Shown one piece after another: positions 24,761-31,369 of a DNA stretch of 33,623 bases. Below the pieces are notes generated by a model, which did not search any database, was not told the DNA's origin, and saw only the letters and a program-made list of their open reading frames with translations. How positions within the stretch are numbered: the stretch's first letter is position 1; every line of letters begins with the position of its first letter. The position numbers and the translations under genes are program-made. Source of the DNA: a virus; the IMG/VR virus record IMGVR_UViG_3300042485_004291, positions 1-33,623 of that record. One strand, 5' to 3'.

Positions 24761-25804
24761 TTATTTTAATTTAATATTAATAAGTCTTTGTATGCTGTGC
24801 TTGAATCTCTTAGATGAGTACACAAAGTTGGGGAAGAATGGTGGGAAGAATGGGAAAAATGGAAAGAATGGTGGGAAGAATGGACCAAATCCTGGAAAAA
24901 ATGGTGGGAAAAATGGTGGTGTTGTTACGCTAGTAGATGGATCTGATATTGCAGAATTTCCAATTGCATTAGTAGCATAAACAGTATAGGTTTGTGAAGT
25001 ATTTGCTTCTTGTGTTACTTCAACAGATAAGGTTGTTCCACTAACCGTGCCACCTTTACCGTCCGATGAGGCCCAAGTGTAGCCCGTAATTGTACTTCCA
25101 CCGTTTGCTGGGGCAATCCAAGATACGGTGTCTTTAAGTGCTGAGGTTACTACAGTTGGAGCAGCAGGTTTAGCTGGAACAGAGGTTTCTGAAACAATAA
25201 TTCCAGAGCTTGCAGAACTTGCAACTCCAGTACCATTAGCATTAATTGCAGCAATAGTAAAAGTATAAGATTGTCCTCCAGAAAATGACCCAGTAGCAGT
25301 TAAAGGACTTGTTGTTCCAGCACTGGTAGTTATTGAAATAGATGGAGATGAGGTTATAGTGTATCCACTAATTGCCTTACCGCCAGTTGCTGGTGGTGTA
25401 AATGTTAGACTTACTACTGTATTGCTTACTTTAGTTGCCACACCAATTGTTGGAGTTCCTGGAACAGTAGTTGCTGTAATTGAATTTGAAGCTATACTTG
25501 GCAAATAAGAACTTCCTAGTGCACTATTTCCTTTTGATGTAAATGTATAAGCTGTGCCAGATTGTAATCCTGTAACTGTTAATGGTGAAGAACCAGTAGC
25601 TGTAAAAGATCCTGGAGTTGATGTTACTGTATAGTCTGTTACTGGACCACCTGTTGTGGCAGCTACCAATGTAATAGTTGCAGATCCATTATTAAATGGA
25701 CGAGATGTTCCAACATCTGTTGCAGTTGGCACTGCACTATCTGGAAGATCATTGATTGGTGTAGTATATTGTAGTTTACTTAATGATGCTTTTGAAACTG
25801 TCAT
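24761..25804 (-). CDS. FN3-domain fibre protein with PFFP repeat tail (2)
   Basis: 347 residues from the ATG at 25804, two bases after the upstream stop; an ATG at 25834 would overlap that gene by 29 bases. Three FN3-like domains (about residues 25-110, 112-205, 210-300) are followed by a PFFP tract of about 33 residues and the tail NFVYSSKRFKHSIQRL. The last FN3 domain, the tract and the tail are clearly homologous to the protein at 17573-18346. Unlike that copy, no S74 remainder follows; the gene runs directly into a terminator. Likely a surface-exposed adhesin of the virion. Confidence 0.75.
   Translation of the reverse strand: MTVSKASLSKLQYTTPINDLPDSAVPTATDVGTSRPFNNGSATITLVAATTGGPVTDYTVTSTPGSFTATGSSPLTVTGLQSGTAYTFTSKGNSALGSSYLPSIASNSITATTVPGTPTIGVATKVSNTVVSLTFTPPATGGKAISGYTITSSPSISITTSAGTTSPLTATGSFSGGQSYTFTIAAINANGTGVASSASSGIIVSETSVPAKPAAPTVVTSALKDTVSWIAPANGGSTITGYTWASSDGKGGTVSGTTLSVEVTQEANTSQTYTVYATNAIGNSAISDPSTSVTTPPFFPPFFPGFGPFFPPFFPFFPFFPPFFPNFVYSSKRFKHSIQRLINIKLK
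24830..24919 (-). repeat. PFFP-coding short tandem repeat, second copy
   Basis: GGGAAGAATGG-type units on the plus strand, the same as at 17638-17763 but shorter and in a different order. The flank past the repeat (ATGCTGTGCTT[A/G]AATCTCTTAGATGAGTA in two parts) is also conserved, showing recent duplication or exchange. Confidence 0.8.
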
Positions 25805-25805
25805 C

Positions 25806-26138
25806 TTAAGAAATTTCAGATCCGTATGCTGCAAAAGATATATTTCCAGTTGAAGGATAAACTAGAATTTTATCTGAAGCAGCAAGAGTTACTCCAATTG
25901 TTAATACAATAGTGTCATTTGCTGCAACTGTTGTTCCATAAACCAAATAATGTTTGCTGGTAGTTGTAGCGTCCTCTGATGGCCTTACAGCAACTCTAAA
26001 TGTTGCAGATGTTGCTGCTTGATTACAAATTGTAATACTTGATGCTACAGTCTGTGTGCTAGATGGAGTTGTGTAAAGAATAGACTCAGTGGCTGCAGAC
26101 GGATTTGCCTGTCCTAATACCTTATATACGCTTGCCAT
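25806..26138 (-). CDS. Small virion surface protein, beta sandwich-like
   Basis: 110 residues, Ala/Thr/Ser-rich with alternating strands: SVYKVLGQANPSAATESILYT, SSITICNQAATSATFRVAV, YGTTVAANDTIVLTIG and DKILVYPSTGNISFAAYG. Proteins with this layout recur in marine and freshwater phage tail cassettes, but I know no established function. SD AGGGGAT is present. It is coupled to the FN3 gene downstream. Confidence 0.7.
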   Translation of the reverse strand: MASVYKVLGQANPSAATESILYTTPSSTQTVASSITICNQAATSATFRVAVRPSEDATTTSKHYLVYGTTVAANDTIVLTIGVTLAASDKILVYPSTGNISFAAYGSEIS

Positions 26139-26150
26139 TATATCCCCTAA

Positions 26151-26582
26151 TCACATTCCACCCAGCATGAAAGATGTTGGTATTGGGTCATCTAAATCTA
26201 CCCATGATGTTATTGTACCATTTGTTTGCAAGTATTTTCCTTCATTATTAATTTGAGAAGGTATAAAACCAATCCAAGAAGATCCATTATAGTATTGAAG
26301 TTGATAAACTGTATTACCACTGCCATCTTGCCTTATTAAACATATTGACCCAGCCACTGGAGAAGTTATTGATGCATCTCTTGCTGTAGGATTGAGATAG
26401 TTGTTTATACCCTTTTTTGCAACCAAAGATTCAAGCATTGTTACAGCAGATAAATAGCTTTGTAGCCCAGCCCACTCAAATGTTCCAGATGTATCTGTTT
26501 TACCAGATAATTCATACCAAGTATCGTCTGCTGCGTTATATATGTAACCTGGTTTACCGTCGTAATTAAATGATGTTGGCAT
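26151..26582 (-). CDS. Tail-cassette structural protein
   Basis: 143 residues. It starts with PTSFNYDGKPGYIYNAADDTWYELSGKT, the display-hairpin type found in phage fibres. A short helix (SYLSAVTMLESLVAKKG) and a second beta part (SICLIRQDGSG, QYYNGSSWIGF) follow. No enzyme motif is seen. It is coupled by a one-base ATG/TAA overlap to the gene at 26582-27061, so the two are probably built in fixed ratio. Confidence 0.65.
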   Translation of the reverse strand: MPTSFNYDGKPGYIYNAADDTWYELSGKTDTSGTFEWAGLQSYLSAVTMLESLVAKKGINNYLNPTARDASITSPVAGSICLIRQDGSGNTVYQLQYYNGSSWIGFIPSQINNEGKYLQTNGTITSWVDLDDPIPTSFMLGGM

Positions 26583-27061
26583 TAAACCACCTGATCAAAA
26601 GTGCTAGTGTCACCATTATAAACATACATCTCTAATGGGCTTGATCCTTTTTTAATCCAAATAACTCCATTAGCTAATCCAGTTGATGGCTGTGTTGCTG
26701 TGTAAATAGATGTTGCTGATAGATATCCTACTGGGGCTGCTGCATCTTTGTCTACCCAAATATATCCGTTTGGAATTGTTTCAGAAAATGCTGTAAAGTT
26801 TGCTGCAACGGGTGCAGAATTTTGTGCTGAAGATATATTTCTTGCTGAAACCTCTAGGGCAGCCTTTGTAGTAATTTGACTCTGTAAACTATTAATTGTA
26901 TAAGCAATTGATGGATTTAAAAGTTCTGCTGGGTCTGTTTCTGCGGTATCAAAATCATAGGAACCGTAGTGGTATGCCTTTAAAGCATCTTGAATATTAG
27001 CATCATCAATTAATGCTGGAATTTTAGTTGGTACTAAACTTCCTATGTTTTCTACAGCCAT
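26582..27061 (-). CDS. Tail-cassette structural protein
   Basis: 159 residues. The start (GSLVPTKIPALIDDANIQDALKAYHYGS) is helical and may bind the tail. The C-terminal part has two repeats of an NGYIWVDKDAAAPVGYLSA / NGVIWIKKGSSPLEMYVYN hairpin, common in phage fibre-network proteins. SD AGAGGTGA and a TGGTATAAT box (27079-27087) support the start and show that a transcript begins here. Confidence 0.7.
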   Translation of the reverse strand: MAVENIGSLVPTKIPALIDDANIQDALKAYHYGSYDFDTAETDPAELLNPSIAYTINSLQSQITTKAALEVSARNISSAQNSAPVAANFTAFSETIPNGYIWVDKDAAAPVGYLSATSIYTATQPSTGLANGVIWIKKGSSPLEMYVYNGDTSTFDQVV

Positions 27062-27078
27062 TTTTCACCTCTTTAAAA

Positions 27079-27087
27079 ATTATACCA
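27079..27087 (-). promoter_or_regulatory. Extended -10 in tail cassette
   Basis: TGGTATAAT, then SD AGAGGTGA and the ATG at 27061. Confidence 0.6.
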
Positions 27088-27096
27088 TTTTTTATA

Positions 27097-27672
27097 TTAA
27101 ACTATAGATATAAAAATATGAACGTTTTTGCTTCCAGTAAGTGCTGACCAACTGCCACCACTATATTGAACTGCATCAAAGTTGATAACTAGGTTTGATC
27201 CATTCCCTGCTAAAGCAGGAATTTCCATTGATGAGGCAATTGGGTTTGCCCCTTCAATTTGAAATTGAACATTAAAGTTTGAAGCTGTAAGTGGTGAACC
27301 ACTAACTGTCACAATATTTGATACTGGAATAGTAATTGATCCAGATCCAGATGTAAAAACAACGGTATCTGTTGAAGAGTAAATTGCTGGATTTATTTTT
27401 AAAACTTGAATCCAAGTGTTTCCACCTGGTTGAGAAATATATTGATACATATACCCATAGTTTGCTCCTGGTGCAGTATTAATATACATATCATTTAGTA
27501 TTAACGTTGTTCCTAGTAAAACATTGTTTGCTGTTAAAGCATTTGGCTCACCAGAGCCAACAATAAATTTGCTGCCACGAACTCCTTGCGGACCAATGTC
27601 TACTAAAAGATCAATAGATTCTGGTGGGCCTATAACAACAACATCATCAGTATTAAGTAATACGTCTACCAT
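27097..27672 (-). CDS. Fibre-network protein with a short collagen-like segment
   Basis: 191 residues. Near the N-terminus is a single GPQGVRGSKF collagen-type segment, then a beta-rich body (YMYQYISQPGGNTWIQVLK, TVVFTSGSGSITIPVSNI) and a C-terminal domain ending KNVHIFISIV. No catalytic motif is seen. Its ATG overlaps the stop of the BppU-like gene as TAATG, suggesting that the two are partners at the base of a fibre. Confidence 0.7.
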   Translation of the reverse strand: MVDVLLNTDDVVVIGPPESIDLLVDIGPQGVRGSKFIVGSGEPNALTANNVLLGTTLILNDMYINTAPGANYGYMYQYISQPGGNTWIQVLKINPAIYSSTDTVVFTSGSGSITIPVSNIVTVSGSPLTASNFNVQFQIEGANPIASSMEIPALAGNGSNLVINFDAVQYSGGSWSALTGSKNVHIFISIV

Positions 27673-28022
27673 TATGAATCATCTGCTCCACTAATATCAT
27701 TTGTTACTGTCACTGTGCCAGTTAAAAGTGTATAAACTAAGGTTGCACCAGAATCTATTTGAACGTCATATACATATGTTCCAGCGACAAGACCTTCCCC
27801 TGCACCTGGTAAAATTGTGCAAGTAACTGTGTCTGTAGATCCATCAACAACTGCTTGCATTTCATACTGCGTTTGATTTTCACCTCTTGCATTAGCAATA
27901 AAAAATGATGCACTATATCCCGTTAAATCAAATGCATCACCATTTGAATTTTTTGGACGGATTACAAACTCGTACCTATCGCCACGATAGTAATTAAAAT
28001 TATATGAACCTGGAAATGCCAT
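27672..28022 (-). CDS. BppU-like N-terminal beta module (2)
   Basis: 116 residues. SYNFNYYRGDRYEFVIRPKN, FDLTGYSASFFIANARG and GTYVYDVQIDSGATLVYTLL give the BppU-like pattern of a short Ig-type module carrying fibres at the tail tip. SD AGGAGG and TGGTATAAT (28038-28046) lie upstream. Shorter than the other two members in this window. Confidence 0.72.
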   Translation of the reverse strand: MAFPGSYNFNYYRGDRYEFVIRPKNSNGDAFDLTGYSASFFIANARGENQTQYEMQAVVDGSTDTVTCTILPGAGEGLVAGTYVYDVQIDSGATLVYTLLTGTVTVTNDISGADDS

Positions 28023-28037
28023 TATTCCTCCTATAAC

Positions 28038-28046
28038 ATTATACCA
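28038..28046 (-). promoter_or_regulatory. Extended -10 of BppU-like module (2)
   Basis: TGGTATAAT, then SD AGGAGG and the ATG at 28022. Confidence 0.6.
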
Positions 28047-28766
28047 CTATGATACAGATATATATATGCTTTTTAAAATAAAGGAGCCTTCATTATCTGT
28101 TCTAATTTGTGGTTGTCCTCCGTAATTTTTAATGCCCTGGTTATTAATAAAAATTTCTTGAGTATAGGATATATCATAAGAATATTGATATTTAAGTAAT
28201 CCAACATATCCAATTGGAGATATCTTTTCTTCTTTTAAAAGTGTCCTCATCCAAACCTCAGTATTTGATGTATAGGTTTCTATGGAAAAGTTATAAGTTA
28301 TGCTTACTTTAGCTCCAACTTTAAGGGTTTTTAAATTTATAGTTTTAGATACTTCATTTAATAAAGAAACAGATTTGTTTGGTAGATATGTTTCAATTGT
28401 TCTATCGTTATTTATATCTAGAAAAAAAGATACCCACCCATCGTCTCCTCTTTCTGGTCCAACTCTATATGTGTTATTTCCTTTATTTTCATAGTATGCC
28501 CATCCAGGATATTGCCCAGATGGACTGTCGTAGCCTTCTGCACCTTTCCCTGGCTCTCCTCTTTCGCCCTTTGGCCCCTGGGAACCATTATCGCCTTTAT
28601 CGCCTTTTGGTCCTTGTGGGCCTTGTGGACCAACTGGTCCTTGGGGTCCAGTTTCTCCTTTTTCACCTTGCATTCCTGGAACAGCAAGATATTCTGTAGA
28701 TTTTTTTTGCTCTACAGTTTCGTTATATTTTTTCTTTTTGTTTGGAAATTCCATGCTTGTTGTCAT
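28047..28766 (-). CDS. Collagen-like tail fibre
   Basis: 239 residues. After a charged start, residues 30-78 are an uninterrupted Gly-X-Y repeat (GEKGETGPQGPVGPQGP then KGDKGDNGSQGPKGERGEPG), which should form a collagen-type triple helix. It is followed by a WAYYENKGNNTYRVGPE hairpin and a C-terminal beta domain that probably trimerises and binds a receptor. Several Y positions hold Pro or Lys, the sites hydroxylated in animal collagen. That is notable because prolyl-hydroxylase-like enzymes are encoded in the same genome. In-frame start alternatives at 28766 and 28754 cannot be separated. Confidence 0.85.
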   Translation of the reverse strand: MTTSMEFPNKKKKYNETVEQKKSTEYLAVPGMQGEKGETGPQGPVGPQGPQGPKGDKGDNGSQGPKGERGEPGKGAEGYDSPSGQYPGWAYYENKGNNTYRVGPERGDDGWVSFFLDINNDRTIETYLPNKSVSLLNEVSKTINLKTLKVGAKVSITYNFSIETYTSNTEVWMRTLLKEEKISPIGYVGLLKYQYSYDISYTQEIFINNQGIKNYGGQPQIRTDNEGSFILKSIYISVS

Positions 28767-28778
28767 GTTATGCCAAAC

Positions 28779-28868
28779 CTACTTTATCTTTGTCTTAAAA
28801 ACTTTCTTACCAATTTTAACAATTGGTGGAATACTTATATTTGGAGTAGAAACCTTTACAACTGGCAT
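28779..28868 (-). CDS. 29-residue basic peptide
   Basis: A 29-codon ORF (start PVVKVSTPNISIPPIVKIG, then five Lys in the last ten residues). Its ATG overlaps the stop of the BppU-like gene as TAATG, and it ends 12 bases before the collagen-like gene. The tight packing suggests it is translated. The function is unknown; it may be a small structural adaptor. Confidence 0.5.
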   Translation of the reverse strand: MPVVKVSTPNISIPPIVKIGKKVFKTKIK

Positions 28869-29269
28869 TATAGGCTTCCTCCAGGTGTAACATTTCCAAG
28901 AACACATATTGTTCCAACAACTGGCGTCCAGACTGTATCAGTTTCTCCACTACCTCCAGGAATTGTAACTTGAAGGTCAAATGGAAGTTCGGAAACTACG
29001 CTTTTATACTGACTTCCCCAATTTAATGTAGTATCTGCTGGAGCTGAAATTATTACATATCCATCACCACTGGTTACTGTGAGTTCGTCAAGAATTTCTC
29101 CACTTGGGTCATACGATGTTGATAAAAATGTCCATTCGTCTGTATCCCAATAAGTAGTTTCGTCATCTTCAAAAAATTCTACCTTTAGAATTGCGCTATC
29201 TCCACGGACTACGGTCCATTGGATATTTGCTGGGGAAGCGCCAAATTTCTCTATTGTAGGAGCACACAT
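28868..29269 (-). CDS. BppU-like N-terminal beta module (3), first gene of the tail operon
   Basis: 133 residues. ANIQWTVVRGDSAILKVEFFEDDE near the start, DEWTFLSTSYDPSG in the middle, and TVWTPVVGTICVLGNV at the end. It is clearly related to the module at 23606-24016 (NVLWTIVRGDTS). There is no SD; TGGTATAAT ends 8 bases before the ATG, next to the gene-free control region. The product should connect fibres to the tail. Confidence 0.72.
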   Translation of the reverse strand: MCAPTIEKFGASPANIQWTVVRGDSAILKVEFFEDDETTYWDTDEWTFLSTSYDPSGEILDELTVTSGDGYVIISAPADTTLNWGSQYKSVVSELPFDLQVTIPGGSGETDTVWTPVVGTICVLGNVTPGGSL

Positions 29270-29277
29270 AATAATTG

Positions 29278-29286
29278 ATTATACCA
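29278..29286 (-). promoter_or_regulatory. Extended -10 of the tail operon
   Basis: TGGTATAAT, 8 bases, ATG (29269); bordered by the stem-loop at 29302-29339. Confidence 0.65.
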
Positions 29287-29301
29287 TTAAATAAAACTGG
29301 A

Positions 29302-29339
29302 CACCTAGACGCAGTGGGGTGGGGGATAGAATCTAGGTG
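29302..29339 (-). terminator. Stem-loop, possible terminator or operator
   Basis: CACCTAGA (29302-29309) pairs with TCTAGGTG (29332-29339); the 22-base loop holds GGGGTGGGGG on the plus strand. On the minus strand a TTTTATTT tract follows after 5 bases, so it could end transcripts from 30606-29590 just before the tail promoter. It also occupies the -35 region of that promoter. Confidence 0.5.
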
Positions 29340-29352
29340 CCAGCACTCAAAA

Positions 29353-29371
29353 TTATAACATTATATTATGA
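29353..29371. promoter_or_regulatory. Palindromic site A
   Basis: Left half TTATAAC, 5-base spacer, right half ATTATGA (5 of 7 positions as in the ideal half GTTATAA). Degenerate member of the series. Confidence 0.4.
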
Positions 29372-29383
29372 TAAATAGGACAA

Positions 29384-29402
29384 TTGTAACAAAACGTTAT
29401 AA
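29384..29402. promoter_or_regulatory. Palindromic site B
   Basis: TTGTAAC, 5 bases, GTTATAA. Six of seven positions symmetric, with the same 7-5-7 layout as site C and centre about 30 bases from its neighbours. Confidence 0.55.
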
Positions 29403-29412
29403 ATAGTATAAA

Positions 29413-29431
29413 TTATAACAAAAAGTTATAA
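29413..29431. promoter_or_regulatory. Palindromic site C (perfect)
   Basis: TTATAAC, spacer AAAAA, GTTATAA: a perfect 7-5-7 inverted repeat, the best candidate for binding of a dimeric regulator in this window. Confidence 0.6.
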
Positions 29432-29450
29432 AACCAGAGTATTAAGATAT

Positions 29451-29469
29451 TGTTATCAAATTGTTATAA
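29451..29469. promoter_or_regulatory. Palindromic site D (degenerate)
   Basis: Right half GTTATAA is perfect; the left half TGTTATC keeps only 4 of 7 positions. Counted as a possible weak member of the series. Confidence 0.3.
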
Positions 29470-29589
29470 TGACTTTTGCGTAAAGTGTAAAAATCCAGGG
29501 TACTAAGGTGTATACTTAAAATATATAAAGAAAAGAATAACTAGCAAGTAAAGTTTTTAAAATATCTTTTATATATTATATATAGTAAA

Positions 29590-29802
29590 TTATTTAGAAT
29601 GATCTTTAAGATGTTCAACAAATAGATCAAATAATTTGTCAGTTTTTTCTTCAAGGCGATTAACGGAGTCTTTTAAGCTGGATCCTGAATTTGGCTTAAG
29701 TTCGTTTAAATAATGTTTTACGAGCCAACGAATTCCACCAGCAACAATAGTTGTAATGGTAAGAAGTGTTAAAGTTAATGCTGCCCAATCTTGAGGTGAC
29801 AT
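29590..29802 (-). CDS. Small membrane protein, holin-like
   Basis: 70 residues. One hydrophobic helix near the N-terminus (about residues 8-28, LTLLTITTIVAGGIRWLV), then a charged, probably coiled tail (LKDSVNRLEEKTDKLFDLFVEHLK). This resembles small phage holins or membrane anchors, but a single helix with a coiled tail is not specific. TGATATAAT ends 7 bases before the ATG and no SD is present. Located far from the lysozyme, so a lysis role is only a guess. Confidence 0.55.
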   Translation of the reverse strand: MSPQDWAALTLTLLTITTIVAGGIRWLVKHYLNELKPNSGSSLKDSVNRLEEKTDKLFDLFVEHLKDHSK

Positions 29803-29809
29803 AAGGTTT

Positions 29810-29818
29810 ATTATATCA
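29810..29818 (-). promoter_or_regulatory. Leaderless-type -10 of holin-like gene
   Basis: TGATATAAT, 7 bases, ATG (29802). Confidence 0.6.
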
Positions 29819-29832
29819 TTATTTGAGATTAG

Positions 29833-30327
29833 TTATCCAACTTGATTTACCGTCAAAATAATTGAAGGAATTGCTGGATGATTTACACTTGCTGCTTCAT
29901 AATGTAAATCTGCTTGAGTAGAACTTGTCATCCAGATCAGTTGATAGTAGTCCCCAGCAGAGGCATCTACAAAAAAATTAACTATTGCAACAACATATTG
30001 AAAGTCATTTTCTACATTCCATCTAGTATCAGTATTTGCTACGTTATTATTATTTTTTCTTAGCCAAGCGTTTACTTCTGCCGATGAACTTCCGCCAGTA
30101 TGTTTATATAACTGTGCTGAAAATTGAATATTATAAATGCCAGAATTTGCTATTGTTATTTTTGAGTTATCAACTATAGTCACACCATTTGACAGGTCTG
30201 TATTATTAAAGGTCATAGGTGTGGGGGTATTTGCTAAAGCCTCTTGATGCTCTGTACTAAAAAATGATCCATAATATAGATTTGGAGCAGATGATGATTC
30301 TATAGCGGGATGCGTAAATCTTGCCAC
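29833..30327 (-). CDS. C1q/TNF-like jelly-roll virion protein, GTG start
   Basis: 164 residues. NLYYGSFFSTEHQEALANTP, then a jelly-roll pattern: NGVTIVDNSKITIANSGIYNIQFSAQLYK (in two parts), VNAWLRKNNNNVANTDTRWNV, FVDASAGDYYQLIW and AIPSIILTVNQVG. This is the strand order of C1q/TNF-like domains, used by phages as trimeric fibre tips. GTG at 30327 lies just after the stop of the upstream gene, with GGAG about 9 bases upstream. It probably binds the host surface or decorates the virion. Confidence 0.75.
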   Translation of the reverse strand: MARFTHPAIESSSAPNLYYGSFFSTEHQEALANTPTPMTFNNTDLSNGVTIVDNSKITIANSGIYNIQFSAQLYKHTGGSSSAEVNAWLRKNNNNVANTDTRWNVENDFQYVVAIVNFFVDASAGDYYQLIWMTSSTQADLHYEAASVNHPAIPSIILTVNQVG

Positions 30328-30606
30328 TTAAGGCTCCAAGCCGATTTGAATTACAGCGACGTTCATAGAGTTCACAGATGAAATGCCATATAAAGCATCG
30401 TTTGAGACTAGTTCAAAAGAGATTGAGTGGTTTGGCATAATTCTAAATCCGTAGTTGGAAGATGTAACTCCTTCTCCACCAATATAAATATATCCTGAAG
30501 GATTGACATTTTGTAAAGTAATATCCATACCACCGTGTGCGCCTGGTGGAGTCAAGCGAGTAGCGGAACTATCGCTAAGTGTGACTAATGAATGCGCTGT
30601 TGCCAT
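30328..30606 (-). CDS. Small virion-type beta protein
   Basis: 92 residues from the ATG at 30606 (MATAHSLVTLSD). SATRLTPPGAHGGMDITLQNV and SGYIYIGGEGVTSSNYGFRI recall small structural proteins found beside phage head or tail genes. The start is fixed by a TATAAT box that ends exactly 6 bases upstream; an in-frame ATG at 30675 would lie upstream of this promoter. Stop and next GTG are adjacent, so the two genes form one unit. Confidence 0.65.
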   Translation of the reverse strand: MATAHSLVTLSDSSATRLTPPGAHGGMDITLQNVNPSGYIYIGGEGVTSSNYGFRIMPNHSISFELVSNDALYGISSVNSMNVAVIQIGLEP

Positions 30607-30612
30607 ATAACA

Positions 30613-30618
30613 ATTATA
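30613..30618 (-). promoter_or_regulatory. Leaderless-type -10 box
   Basis: TATAAT, 6 bases, ATG (30606). It decides the start of the small beta protein. Confidence 0.6.
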
Positions 30619-30626
30619 TATGTTTA

Positions 30627-30654
30627 TTTCGGCGGGATAAGAGTAAAGCCGAAA
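30627..30654. promoter_or_regulatory. Inverted repeat upstream of a leaderless promoter
   Basis: TTTCGGC, 14 bases, GCCGAAA. It covers the region just upstream of the -10 box at 30613-30618 and could be an operator or a hairpin in an upstream RNA. Confidence 0.45.
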
Positions 30655-30685
30655 ATAGAAATACCAAACCAACATAAGACATATA

Positions 30686-30702
30686 TGAGTACTACATACT
30701 CA
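30686..30702. promoter_or_regulatory. Inverted repeat in divergent intergenic region
   Basis: TGAGTA, spacer CTACA, TACTCA: a 6-5-6 palindrome midway between the divergent promoters of the 30606 and 30767 genes, so one bound protein could control both. Confidence 0.45.
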
Positions 30703-30731
30703 ATAGCGTCTAATAGGATGGCTTTCTATAC

Positions 30732-30760
30732 TTGCTTAATATCCCGATATAGAGTATACT
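30732..30760 (+). promoter_or_regulatory. Promoter of the nuclease-like gene
   Basis: TTGCTT (30732-30737), 17 bases, TATACT (30755-30760). The GTG start follows exactly 6 bases later, so the message should be leaderless. Confidence 0.65.
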
Positions 30761-30766
30761 TTAGAA

Positions 30767-31369
30767 GTGCTAGATACAATTAAACAAACCTTAACTTTTG
30801 GTTTGATAGAAAAATTAAAAATACATCATAGCGTATACAGGCTTCCATGCACATCTGAGTTTCTAGAAGAGCTCATAGCAAATATCTTGTCAGAGGAAGG
30901 TTTTGCAAATGACTGGAAACCCAACAGGAGCCATTCTGTCAGCATAGATATGGTTTTGGATAGTGGACCTAGCATCTCTATAAAGTCAGGCGTGTATGAG
31001 CCTTCTAAGGGCGTTTTAAAGTTTTCTGGATCTAGGCTTGGTAAACACAAAACCTTAGAAGATATGTTATCCCATGTTGTATCTACTAGTGCTGATTATT
31101 ATGTATGTGTTGCTAAAGCAGACCAGGATTGGTCTTCTGTCCCCTCGCAAAATGAGACAAAGACATATTATTTGTTTGTATTTGATAAAACCAGTTTAAA
31201 TTATCAAACCGATACTTGGTTTAAAAAAGATAGAAAAGATGGTGGATTTAAATATCATATGGAGACAGATGGTATGAATGCATCTATTGTTCCTAGCTTG
31301 TCTTATCAGTTATGGACTACTGTGTCAGAGTCTCTTATTGGTTCCCCGACAAAACTTGACATAGAATAA
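30767..31369 (+). CDS. PD-(D/E)XK-like nuclease candidate, GTG start
   Basis: 200 residues. An N-terminal helix with Glu34/Glu35 (EFLEELIANILSEEGF) is followed by HSVSIDMVL with Asp61 and, 12 residues later, ISIKSG with Lys73. A helix (GKHKTLEDMLSHV) and a central strand (YYVCVAKAD) come next. This order fits the restriction-endonuclease-like core with the acidic residue before Lys replaced by Ser, as happens in some type II enzymes. No methyltransferase is nearby, so a plain restriction-modification pair is unlikely in this window. It could degrade host DNA, exclude rival phages or be a homing nuclease. The start is GTG, with a -10 box 6 bases upstream. The assignment is motif-based and moderate. 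Confidence 0.5.
   Translation: MLDTIKQTLTFGLIEKLKIHHSVYRLPCTSEFLEELIANILSEEGFANDWKPNRSHSVSIDMVLDSGPSISIKSGVYEPSKGVLKFSGSRLGKHKTLEDMLSHVVSTSADYYVCVAKADQDWSSVPSQNETKTYYLFVFDKTSLNYQTDTWFKKDRKDGGFKYHMETDGMNASIVPSLSYQLWTTVSESLIGSPTKLDIE

Larger units (their letters stand above)
29270..29589. other. Gene-free control region
   Basis: 320 AT-rich bases with no credible ORF. From left to right: a -10 box for the tail operon (29278-29283), an 8-bp stem with a G-rich loop (29302-29339), four palindromic or partly palindromic sites (29353-29469), then A/T runs up to 29589. It may be the main switch between early and late genes, or a replication origin. Confidence 0.7.

Noticed and set aside
17638-24919. 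CRISPR array
   Set aside because: The repeats are short coding tandem units without spacers of regular length.
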